Shown: positions 1-6,842 of the stretch, piece after piece
How positions within the stretch are numbered: the stretch's first letter is position 1
Layout: every line of letters begins with the position of its first letter
Source of the DNA: Burkholderiales bacterium
Lineage (GTDB): Bacteria; Pseudomonadota; Gammaproteobacteria; Burkholderiales; Burkholderiaceae_C
DNA length: 9,058 nt
Reading direction: 5' to 3'
NCBI GenBank assembly: GCA_025352345.1
Contig: JANXTP010000065.1
Location: 1 to 9,058, forward strand
Notes under the pieces: generated by a model
Databases searched by the model: none
The model's input: the letters and a program-made list of their open reading frames with translations, nothing else
Told to the model about the DNA's origin: nothing
Program-made: the position numbers and the translations under genes

Positions 1-1
1 G

Positions 2-3000
2 GTGGCCGACGAGTCGATGGAGGACTACGCGCTGCGCTACACGCCGCGCAGCTTTCGCAAGTGGTCGGAGCTGCGGGTGGCAAACACCGCGTTCGGCGCG
101 GTGTCGTTCCTGGCGCTGGAAGCGATCGGCGGAGCGATCGCGCTGAACTACGGCTTCACCAATGCGCTGTGGGCGATCCTGACGGTGGGCCTGATCACGT
201 TCCTCACCGGCCTGCCGATCAGCTACTACGCCGCGCGCTATGGCGTCGACATGGACCTGCTGACGCGCGGTGCCGGCTTCGGCTACCTGGGCTCGACGAT
301 CACCTCGCTGATCTACGCGAGCTTCACCTTCATCTTCTTCGCGCTGGAGGCGGCCATCATGGCGCTGGCGCTGCAGATGTTCTTCGACATCCCGATCGCC
401 TGGTGCTACGTCATCAGCTCGTTGCTGATCATCCCGATGGTGATCCGCGGCATCACGCTGATCTCGAAGCTGCAGATGTGGACGCAACCGGTCTGGGGCG
501 TGCTGCTGCTGCTGCCCTACCTCGCGATCTACTGGAAGAACCCGCAGGCCTACACCGATTTCATGGGCCTGACCGGGCGCACCTCGGGCAGCAGCGAATT
601 CGATCCGCTCATGTTTGGTGCGGCGGCGACGGTGGCGTTCTCGCTGGTGGTGCAAATCGGCGAGCAGGTCGACTTTCTGCGCTTCCTGCCCGCGCAAACA
701 CGCACCAATCGCAAGCGGTGGTGGGCGGCGGTGCTGATGGCCGGGCCCGGCTGGATCATCCCGGGCATGCTGAAGATGCTGGGCGGGGCGTTCCTCGCGT
801 TTCTGGTGCTGCAGCATGAGCTGCCGGCGGCCAAGGCGATCGAGCCGACGCAGATGTACCTGGCGGCCTATGGCTATGTGTTCACCGACCCGGCCTGGGT
901 GCTGGCGGCCACCGTGATCTTCGTCGTGGTGTCGCAGGTCAAGATCAACCTAACCAATGCCTACGCCGGCTCACTGGCGTGGTCGAACTTCTTCGCGCGG
1001 CTGACGCACAGCCACCCGGGGCGCGTGGTCTGGCTGGTGTTCAACGTGCTGATCGCGGTGCTGCTGATGACACTCGGCGTGTTCCAGGCGCTCGAAAAGG
1101 TGCTCGGGCTGTACAGCAACGTGGCCATCGCGTGGGTCGGTGCGCTGGTCGCCGACCTGGTGATCAACAAGCCGCTGGGCTGGAGCCCGAAGGGCATCGA
1201 GTTCAAGCGCGCCCACCTGTACGACATCAACCCGGTGGGCATGCTGTCGATGCTGCTGGCGGCGGCGCTGGCGGTGGTGGCCTATGCCGGCACGCTGGGG
1301 CCACAGGCACAAGCCTTTGCGCCCTTCATCGCCTTGGTCACTGCGATGGGGCTGTCGCCGCTTCTGGCGTGGTGGACGAAGGGCCGCTACTACATCGCGC
1401 GTCAGCCGCAGGCGCTGGGCAAACCCGGACAGGTGCTCAAGTGCAGCGTCTGCGAAAACCACTTCGAAACCGAAGACATGGCGCACTGCCCGGCCTACAG
1501 TGCCCCGATCTGCTCGCTGTGCTGCACGCTCGAATCGCGCTGCCACGACCGCTGCAAGACCGGCTCGCGCGCGGCCGAACAGGCCGAAGGTCTGCTGACC
1601 TCGCTGCTGCCGGCCTCGCTGTCGAACCGGGTCAACTTTCGCGTCGGCCACTACCTGGTGATCGCGCTGTCGCTGTGCACCCTGCTGGCGGTGGTGATGG
1701 CGATGGTCTACACGCAGGAAGTCGGACCCACGCTGTCGCTCGACACGCAGCTGCTGTTGAAGTCGGCCTTCGTCAAGGTGTTCGCCATGCTGCTGCTGAT
1801 CGTCGCGGTGTGCAGCTGGTGGGTGGTGCTGGGCAGCGAAAGCCGGCGCCTGGCGCAGGACGAATCGAACCGCCAGAACCAGCTGCTGCAGCGCGAGATC
1901 GAGGCCCACTCGCGCACCGATGCGGCGCTGCAGGCCGCGCGCGACGTGGCCGAGTCGGCCAACCAGGCGAAAACCCGCTATGTGGCCGGCATGACGCACG
2001 AGTTGCGCACGCCGCTCAACAGCATCCTCGGCTACTCGCAGATCCTGCTGAAGGACGAGGCGCTGGCGACCACCCCGCGTGAGGCGGTGCAGACGATCCA
2101 GCGCAGCGGCGAGCACCTGCTGGCGCTGATCGACGGCCTGCTCGACCTGGCACGCATCGAGGCAGGCCGGCTGCAGCTCGAACCGATGCCACTGCACCTG
2201 CCGGATTTCCTCGACGAGCTGGTGCGCATGGTCAGCCCGCAGGCCGAGGCGAAGGGTCTGGCCTTCGTCTACACCCGCGCCGGCCAGCTGCCGACCTGGG
2301 TCAGGGCCGATGCGAAGCGGCTGCGCCAGATCCTGATCAACCTGCTGGCCAACGCGGTGCGCTTCACCGACACCGGCACCGGCACCGTCACGCTGCACGT
2401 CGATTCGCGCAAGCAGGTGGTTCGCTTTGACGTGATCGACACCGGCGTCGGCGTGCTGCCGCAAGACCGCGAGCGTATCTTCCTGCCGTTCGAGCGCGGC
2501 GCCGCCGGGCGCCGGCAGGGTGGCGAACCGGGCACCGGTCTCGGGTTGACGATCACGGGCCTGCTGACCTCATTGATGGGCGGCGACCTGACGCTCACCA
2601 GCACCTCGGGCCAGGGCAGCACCTTCAGCGTGCGGGTCTACCTGAGCGAAACCGCCGACCCGGGCCCGCTGCGCGAAGTGCCGCGGCAGATCGTCGGCTA
2701 CTTCGGCGAACGGCGCACCTTGCTGGTGGTAGATGACCAGCCGGTGCAGCGGCAGATGCTGGCCGGCATGCTGATCCCGCTGGGCTTCGAGGTGCGTGAA
2801 GCGGCCAGTGGCGCCGAGTGCCTGGCCAGCCTGCACGAGACCGTGCCCGATGCCATCCTGCTCGACATCACGATGGACGACATGGACGGCTGGCAGGCGG
2901 CCACCCGGCTGCGCGCCGCCGGCTATACCGAGGTGCCGATCATCATGGTCTCGGCCAATGTGTTCGAGAACCAGGTGCAGCGGCTGCGCGCGGCGCAGTG

Positions 3001-3340
3001 CCAGGGCTTCGTGGCCAAGCCGGTGCTCGAATCGGAGCTGATCGCCGCACTGCACCGCACGCTGGGCCTGGAATGGCGCGCGACCGGGGTGCTGAGCCTG
3101 CCGACCGACGAGATCGACCTCGCCTCGGCCGGGCGCCTGGAGTTGCCCGACCGGGTGCGCACCGATCTGCTGCGCCTCGCGCGCGTCGGCCATGTTCGAG
3201 GGCTGCAGACAGCCCTCGACGGCATCGCCGAAGCCGACCCGTCGCTGGCGGCCTCATGCACGCGGCTGCGCGGTCTGGTCAGCCGCTTCGAGATGGATCG
3301 CCTGCAAGCGCTGTTGATGGATGAAGCCGAAATCACCTGA
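2..3340 (+). CDS. NCS1-type permease fused to hybrid sensor histidine kinase (5' end possibly incomplete)
   Basis: Reads as about 1112 residues from a GTG at base 2. The frame is open to the window edge, so the true start may lie upstream; ATG at 17 is another candidate. Residues ~1-470 are a polytopic membrane domain with about 12 hydrophobic helices resembling NCS1 nucleobase/allantoin permeases (for example YGVDMDLLTRGAGFGYLG, residues ~80-97). Residues 481-518 contain eight cysteines. Two more membrane helices lie near 549-570 and 588-610, followed by a likely coiled coil. The kinase core has HisKA with MTHELRTPLN (His666), and HATPase with the N box (Asn784), DTGVG (813-817) and GTGLGL (844-849). 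The receiver has Asp911/912, phospho-acceptor Asp955 and Lys1006. A ~90-residue helical tail has no clear HPt motif. The gene ends two bases before the response regulator, suggesting one transcript and partner proteins. By analogy with CbrA, where a solute-transporter domain is fused to a kinase, it may sense a transported nitrogen compound. The ligand is unknown; a link to urea is inferred only from the adjacent urease genes. Confidence 0.9.
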   Translation: MADESMEDYALRYTPRSFRKWSELRVANTAFGAVSFLALEAIGGAIALNYGFTNALWAILTVGLITFLTGLPISYYAARYGVDMDLLTRGAGFGYLGSTITSLIYASFTFIFFALEAAIMALALQMFFDIPIAWCYVISSLLIIPMVIRGITLISKLQMWTQPVWGVLLLLPYLAIYWKNPQAYTDFMGLTGRTSGSSEFDPLMFGAAATVAFSLVVQIGEQVDFLRFLPAQTRTNRKRWWAAVLMAGPGWIIPGMLKMLGGAFLAFLVLQHELPAAKAIEPTQMYLAAYGYVFTDPAWVLAATVIFVVVSQVKINLTNAYAGSLAWSNFFARLTHSHPGRVVWLVFNVLIAVLLMTLGVFQALEKVLGLYSNVAIAWVGALVADLVINKPLGWSPKGIEFKRAHLYDINPVGMLSMLLAAALAVVAYAGTLGPQAQAFAPFIALVTAMGLSPLLAWWTKGRYYIARQPQALGKPGQVLKCSVCENHFETEDMAHCPAYSAPICSLCCTLESRCHDRCKTGSRAAEQAEGLLTSLLPASLSNRVNFRVGHYLVIALSLCTLLAVVMAMVYTQEVGPTLSLDTQLLLKSAFVKVFAMLLLIVAVCSWWVVLGSESRRLAQDESNRQNQLLQREIEAHSRTDAALQAARDVAESANQAKTRYVAGMTHELRTPLNSILGYSQILLKDEALATTPREAVQTIQRSGEHLLALIDGLLDLARIEAGRLQLEPMPLHLPDFLDELVRMVSPQAEAKGLAFVYTRAGQLPTWVRADAKRLRQILINLLANAVRFTDTGTGTVTLHVDSRKQVVRFDVIDTGVGVLPQDRERIFLPFERGAAGRRQGGEPGTGLGLTITGLLTSLMGGDLTLTSTSGQGSTFSVRVYLSETADPGPLREVPRQIVGYFGERRTLLVVDDQPVQRQMLAGMLIPLGFEVREAASGAECLASLHETVPDAILLDITMDDMDGWQAATRLRAAGYTEVPIIMVSANVFENQVQRLRAAQCQGFVAKPVLESELIAALHRTLGLEWRATGVLSLPTDEIDLASAGRLELPDRVRTDLLRLARVGHVRGLQTALDGIAEADPSLAASCTRLRGLVSRFEMDRLQALLMDEAEIT

Positions 3341-3342
3341 CC

Positions 3343-4263
3343 ATGTCCCTGCACACTATGGAACTGAATCCCGCCAGCGATCGCCCCGTGGTGCTGGTCG
3401 TCGACGACGCCCCGAGCAGCCTGGGCGTGCTGTGCGACACGCTGGAGAGCGCCGGCTACACCGTGCTGGTGGCCGGCGACGGCGAGACCGCCCTGCAGCG
3501 CCTCGAACTGGTGACGCCCGATGCGATCCTGCTCGATGGCCTGATGCCCGGGCTGTCGGGCTTCGACACCTGCCGCCGCATCAAGGAAACACCGGCCTGG
3601 GCGCATGTGCCGGTGATCTTCATGACCGGCCTGTCGGAAACCTCGAACGTGGTGGAAGGCTTCGCCTGCGGCGGCGTCGATTACGTCGTCAAGCCGCTGC
3701 GCGCACAGGAGGTGCTGGCGCGGCTGCACACCCATGCGCGCAATGCCCGCATCACGCGGATGGCGCGCGACGCGGTCGACGTGGCCGGCCTCGGCGTGGT
3801 GTTTGTCGATGCGCTCGGGCGCATCGCGTGGCGCTCGCCTCAGGCGGCGGTGTGGCTGAAAGCGCTGGACGACGGCAGCGGCGCGGGCAGACTGCCGGTC
3901 GCACTGCGCGCGGCACTCGGTGTAGCGCTCGTTGCCGACAGCACCGAGGTCGTCCACACGCGCACCGACCCGCCGCTGTCGGTGCGCAACATGGGCACCG
4001 CCACGCTGGGCGAGACGATGCTGCTGCTCGAACTGCAGCGCGAAGGCACGCTGGCCTCGTCGCGCCTGGCCCATGCCGCCCTGACGCCGCGCGAGACCGA
4101 GGTGCTGTCGTGGTTGGCCAAGGGCAAGACCAACCGCGACATCGCCGACATCCTCGGCATGAGCCCGCGCACCGTCAACAAGCACCTGGAGCATGTGTTC
4201 GAGAAGCTCGGCGTCGAGACCCGGTCTGCGGCGGCGGCCCTGGCAAGCGGTTGCCTGCCTTGA
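3343..4263 (+). CDS. Two-component response regulator, REC - PAS-like - LuxR HTH
   Basis: 306 residues from ATG 3343; ATG 3358 is an alternative, and neither has a strong Shine-Dalgarno sequence, which fits translational coupling to the kinase gene ending at 3340. The N-terminal receiver (~residues 15-130) shows the acidic pair Asp21/Asp22, phospho-acceptor Asp65 in ILLDGLMPG, and Lys117 in VVKPL. Residues ~145-225 look like a degenerate PAS fold (GLGVVFVDALGRIAW). Residues ~245-303 form a LuxR/FixJ-type helix-turn-helix (LTPRETEVLSWLAKGKTN, then SPRTVNKHLEHVFEKLGV). Phosphorylation would be expected to promote DNA binding. The immediate upstream neighbour is the likely cognate kinase, and ureA starts 64 bp downstream, so the urease operon is the simplest candidate target. 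That regulatory link is inference. The architecture call is firm; the physiological role is not. Confidence 0.9.
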   Translation: MSLHTMELNPASDRPVVLVVDDAPSSLGVLCDTLESAGYTVLVAGDGETALQRLELVTPDAILLDGLMPGLSGFDTCRRIKETPAWAHVPVIFMTGLSETSNVVEGFACGGVDYVVKPLRAQEVLARLHTHARNARITRMARDAVDVAGLGVVFVDALGRIAWRSPQAAVWLKALDDGSGAGRLPVALRAALGVALVADSTEVVHTRTDPPLSVRNMGTATLGETMLLLELQREGTLASSRLAHAALTPRETEVLSWLAKGKTNRDIADILGMSPRTVNKHLEHVFEKLGVETRSAAAALASGCLP

Positions 4264-4268
4264 CCCGC

Positions 4269-4297
4269 TTCACGCCCGCGACACCGACCGCTACCAT
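4269..4297 (+). promoter_or_regulatory. Candidate sigma70-type promoter upstream of ureA
   Basis: TTCACG at 4269-4274 matches four of six bases of the -35 consensus, and TACCAT at 4292-4297 matches four of six of the -10 consensus, with an exact 17-nt spacer. It lies in the 64-bp gap between the regulator gene and ureA, leaving 30 nt between the -10 box and the ureA ATG. No clear activator repeat is visible. In GC-rich DNA, matches of this quality can arise by chance. Confidence 0.3.
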
Positions 4298-4327
4298 TCC
4301 TTTACCCGCGTATCACCCGAGCTTTTG

Positions 4328-4630
4328 ATGGAACTGACCCCGCGCGAAAAAGACAAGCTGCTGAACTTCACCGCCGCGCTGCTGGCCGAACGCCGCCGCG
4401 CGCGGGGCCTGAAGCTGAACTACTCGGAAGCGGTGGCGCTGATCAGCGCGGCGATCATGGAAGGTGCGCGCGACGGCAAGACGGTGGCCGAGCTGATGAG
4501 CGACGGCAAGCTGATCCTGACGCGTGCCGACGTGATGGACGGCGTGGCCGAGATGATCCCCGACATCCAGATGGAAGCGACCTTCCCCGACGGCACCAAG
4601 CTGGTGACCGTGCACCAGCCGATCACCTGA
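4328..4630 (+). CDS. ureA: Urease subunit gamma
   Basis: 100 residues, the usual length for a separate UreA. UreA is the small structural subunit packing against UreC in the (UreABC)3 urease that hydrolyses urea to ammonia and carbamate in the cytoplasm. The sequence is canonical throughout: it opens MELTPREKDKLL, has LNYSEAVALISAAIMEGARDG in the middle, and ends ATFPDGTKLVTVHQPIT. The start at 4328 is chosen because it gives the conserved N-terminus; the frame extends further upstream but has no UreA homology there. The region before the ATG (gagctttt) is a poor ribosome-binding site. ureB follows after 12 bp. ureD, often directly upstream of ureA in related bacteria, is absent here. Confidence 0.97.
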   Translation: MELTPREKDKLLNFTAALLAERRRARGLKLNYSEAVALISAAIMEGARDGKTVAELMSDGKLILTRADVMDGVAEMIPDIQMEATFPDGTKLVTVHQPIT

Positions 4631-4636
4631 AGGAAA
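4630..4636 (+). promoter_or_regulatory. Ribosome-binding site of ureB
   Basis: AAGGAAA, overlapping the last base of the ureA stop codon and placed six bases before the ureB ATG. This is the expected spacing and supports the ureB start. Confidence 0.7.
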
Positions 4637-4642
4637 CGCACG

Positions 4643-4948
4643 ATGATTCCCGGCGAACTGCTCACCGACGGCCCCGACCACTCGATCAATGTCGGGCGAC
4701 GCACGATCACGACCGTGGTCGCGAACAGCGGTGACCGGCCGATCCAGGTCGGCTCGCATTATCACTTCGCCGAGACCAACGGCGCGCTGGTGTTCGACCG
4801 CGCGGCCGCACGCGGCATGCGGCTCAACATCGCCTCAGGCACGGCCGTGCGCTTCGAGCCCGGCCAGCAGCGCACCGTCGAGCTGGTCGATTTCGCCGGT
4901 GACCGACAGGTCTACGGCTTTCGCGGGCAGGTCCAGGGTGCGCTCTAA
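4643..4948 (+). CDS. ureB: Urease subunit beta
   Basis: 101 residues, normal for UreB when not fused to UreA. It is the second structural subunit of the urease trimer. Conserved blocks are present in order: MIPGELL at the start, NSGDRPIQVGSHYHFAETN (~28-46), ARGMRLNIASGTAVRFEPG (~56-74) and VYGFRGQVQGAL at the end. The His-Tyr-His of GSHYHF is intact. The gene lies 12 bp after ureA and 60 bp before the expected ureC start at 5009, consistent with one operon. Nothing in the sequence looks damaged. Confidence 0.97.
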   Translation: MIPGELLTDGPDHSINVGRRTITTVVANSGDRPIQVGSHYHFAETNGALVFDRAAARGMRLNIASGTAVRFEPGQQRTVELVDFAGDRQVYGFRGQVQGAL

Positions 4949-4999
4949 GGCAACACCTGAGCGCGCGCTGCTGACTGCCTTTTCTCGACACGATTTCGC

Positions 5000-5003
5000 A
5001 GGA
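5000..5003 (+). promoter_or_regulatory. Ribosome-binding site of the original ureC start at 5009
   Basis: AGGA lies five bases before the ATG at 5009. It supports 5009, rather than 5042, as the start at which ribosomes normally load for ureC, and therefore supports reading the TAG at 5033 as a premature stop inside the gene. Confidence 0.65.
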
Positions 5004-5008
5004 CCGCC

Positions 5009-5035
5009 ATGGCCACGATCTCCCGCCGCGCCTAG
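5009..5035 (+). other. ureC: Original ureC 5' end, cut off by an in-frame amber codon
   Basis: Reading from ATG 5009 gives MATISRRA, then TAG at 5033-5035, then AEM joining the frame of the long downstream reading frame. Known UreC proteins begin in this style (Klebsiella: MSNISRQAYADMFGPT), so the TAG stands where Tyr (TAT or TAC) is expected. One base change at the third codon position would produce it. The same change creates AGG at 5034-5036, five bases before ATG 5042, so a weak initiation signal may exist there. As written, the normal start yields only an 8-residue peptide. Confidence 0.85.
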
Positions 5036-5041
5036 GCCGAG

Positions 5042-6769
5042 ATGTTCGGCCCGACCACCGGCGACCGGCTGCGGCTGGCCGACACCGATCTGATCATCGA
5101 GGTCGAGGCCGACCACACCTTGCGCGCCGGCATGGGCTTGACGAACGCCGCCGGGCAAGCCGCAGGCTACGGCGAAGAAGTGAAATTCGGCGGCGGCAAA
5201 ACGATCCGCGACGGCATGGGCCAGTCGCAGCGCATCAACGGGCCCGGCGCGCATCAAGCGGTCGATTGCGTGCTGACCAACGCTCTGATCCTCGACCACT
5301 GGGGCATCGTCAAGGCCGACATCGGCTTGCGCGGTGGGCGCATCGCGGCGATCGGCAAGGCCGGCAACCCCGATGTGCAGCCAGGCGTGGACATCGTCAT
5401 CGGCCCGGGCACCGAGATCATTGCGGCCGAGGGCTTGATCGTTACCGCCGGCGGCATCGACAGCCACATCCACTTCATCTGCCCGCAGCAGATCGAAGAG
5501 GCGCTGATGAGCGGCGTGACGACGATGCTGGGCGGCGGCACCGGCCCGGCCACCGGCACCTTTGCCACCACCTGCACGCCGGGCCCGGCCAACATCGCGC
5601 GCATGCTGCAGGCAGCCGATGCCTTCCCGATGAACATCGGCTTCTTCGGCAAGGGCAACGCGAGCCAACCGGCGGCGCTGCGCCAGCAGATCGACGCCGG
5701 GGTGATCGGCCTGAAGCTGCACGAGGACTGGGGCACGACCCCGGCGGCGATCGACTGCTGCCTGACGGTAGCCGAAGAAACCGACACGCAGGTCGCCATC
5801 CACACCGACACGCTGAACGAAAGCGGTTTTGTTGAAGACACGATCGCCGCGTTCAAGGGCCGCACCATCCACACCTTCCACACCGAGGGCGCTGGCGGCG
5901 GCCACGCGCCCGACATCCTGAAGGTGGTCGGCGAGGCCAATGTGCTGCCGAGCTCGACCAACCCGACGCGGCCGTACACGATCAACACGATCGACGAACA
6001 CCTCGACATGCTGATGGTGTGTCACCACCTCGACGCCAGCATCGCCGAGGACCTGGCCTTCGCCGAAAGCCGCATCCGCCGCGAAACCATCGCGGCCGAA
6101 GACGTGCTGCACGACCTGGGTGCGATCAGCATGTTCAGCAGCGACAGCCAAGCGATGGGCCGCGTCGGCGAAGTGGTGCTGCGCTGCTGGCAGACGGCGC
6201 ACAAGATGAAGGTGCAGCGCGGCAGCCTGCCCGGCGATAGCGACAGGCATGACAACACCCGCGCCAAGCGCTACATCGCCAAGTACACGATCAACCCGGC
6301 GATCGCGCACGGCATCAGCCACGAGGTGGGCAGCATCGAGGTCGGCAAGTGGGCCGACCTGGTGCTGTGGAAGCCAGCCTTCTTCGGCGTCAAGCCCTCG
6401 CTGATTTTGAAAGGCGGCTTCATCGCCGCGGCCGCGATGGGCGACCCGAACGCCAGCATCCCGACACCACAGCCGGTGCACTACCGGCCGATGTTCGGCG
6501 CCTTCGGCGGCGCACTGCACCAGGGCTCGCTGACCTTCATGAGCCAGGCGTCGATCGCGGGCGGTGTGCCAGGTTCTTTAGGCCTGCACAAGCAGATCGC
6601 CGCCGCCAAGAACTGCCGCACGGTGCAAAAGCAGCACATGGTGCACAACCACTACGCCCCGAAGATGGAGGTCGACGCGCAGACTTATCACGTGCGCGCC
6701 GACGGCGTGCTACTGACCTGCGAGCCAGCCTCGGTGCTGCCGATGGCGCAGCGGTACTTCCTGTTCTGA
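5042..6769 (+). CDS. ureC: Urease subunit alpha, catalytic; lacks its normal first 11 codons because of an amber stop
   Basis: 575 residues from the internal ATG 5042; the full frame from 5009 would be 586 codons before the terminal stop. UreC holds the two-nickel active site. All expected ligands are present, numbered from 5042: His142 and His144 (DSHIHF), carbamylated Lys225 (GLKLHED), His227, His254, His280 (RTIHTFHTEG) and Asp368 (SSDSQAMGR). The mobile-flap Cys327-His328 (MVCHHLD) is intact, as is the C-terminus (VLPMAQRYFLF). Translation would require reinitiation after the TAG at 5033-5035, only six bases upstream, helped by a weak AGG. The product would lack the first N-terminal strand residues. 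Against Klebsiella UreC, as recalled, there are about 15 extra residues near 27-41 and about 4 near 62-70. The catalytic body shows no other damage, so the gene is either functional by reinitiation, very recently inactivated, or mis-sequenced at one base. Confidence 0.9.
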   Translation: MFGPTTGDRLRLADTDLIIEVEADHTLRAGMGLTNAAGQAAGYGEEVKFGGGKTIRDGMGQSQRINGPGAHQAVDCVLTNALILDHWGIVKADIGLRGGRIAAIGKAGNPDVQPGVDIVIGPGTEIIAAEGLIVTAGGIDSHIHFICPQQIEEALMSGVTTMLGGGTGPATGTFATTCTPGPANIARMLQAADAFPMNIGFFGKGNASQPAALRQQIDAGVIGLKLHEDWGTTPAAIDCCLTVAEETDTQVAIHTDTLNESGFVEDTIAAFKGRTIHTFHTEGAGGGHAPDILKVVGEANVLPSSTNPTRPYTINTIDEHLDMLMVCHHLDASIAEDLAFAESRIRRETIAAEDVLHDLGAISMFSSDSQAMGRVGEVVLRCWQTAHKMKVQRGSLPGDSDRHDNTRAKRYIAKYTINPAIAHGISHEVGSIEVGKWADLVLWKPAFFGVKPSLILKGGFIAAAAMGDPNASIPTPQPVHYRPMFGAFGGALHQGSLTFMSQASIAGGVPGSLGLHKQIAAAKNCRTVQKQHMVHNHYAPKMEVDAQTYHVRADGVLLTCEPASVLPMAQRYFLF

Positions 6770-6842
6770 TCATTAGCGCCCGGTCTCCACTCATGCCAGA
6801 CTTGCGCTCTCCTGTTCGCCGCGCTCTGCGCGCTCCCTTGCC

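Noticed and set aside
971..2464. Long open frame (497 codons) on the minus strand inside the kinase gene
   Set aside because: It is antisense to a clearly conserved protein and is rich in Arg, Gln, His and Ala, the usual shadow-frame composition in high-GC DNA.
4241..4255. Sigma54-like element TGGCAAGCGGTTGCC at the end of the regulator gene
   Set aside because: The GG and GC pairs are separated by 9 instead of the required 10 bases, the site is inside coding sequence, and the adjacent regulator is LuxR-type, not an NtrC-type sigma54 activator.
4835..6520. 561-codon minus-strand frame opposite ureC
   Set aside because: Antisense to the conserved ureC sequence, with low-complexity Ala/Arg/Asp/Val composition and no recognisable domain.
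6820..6832. CGCGC-TCT-GCGCG hairpin upstream of ureE as a terminator
   Set aside because: The stem is only 5 bp, there is no T-run, and it lies inside an operon ten bases from the ureE start.
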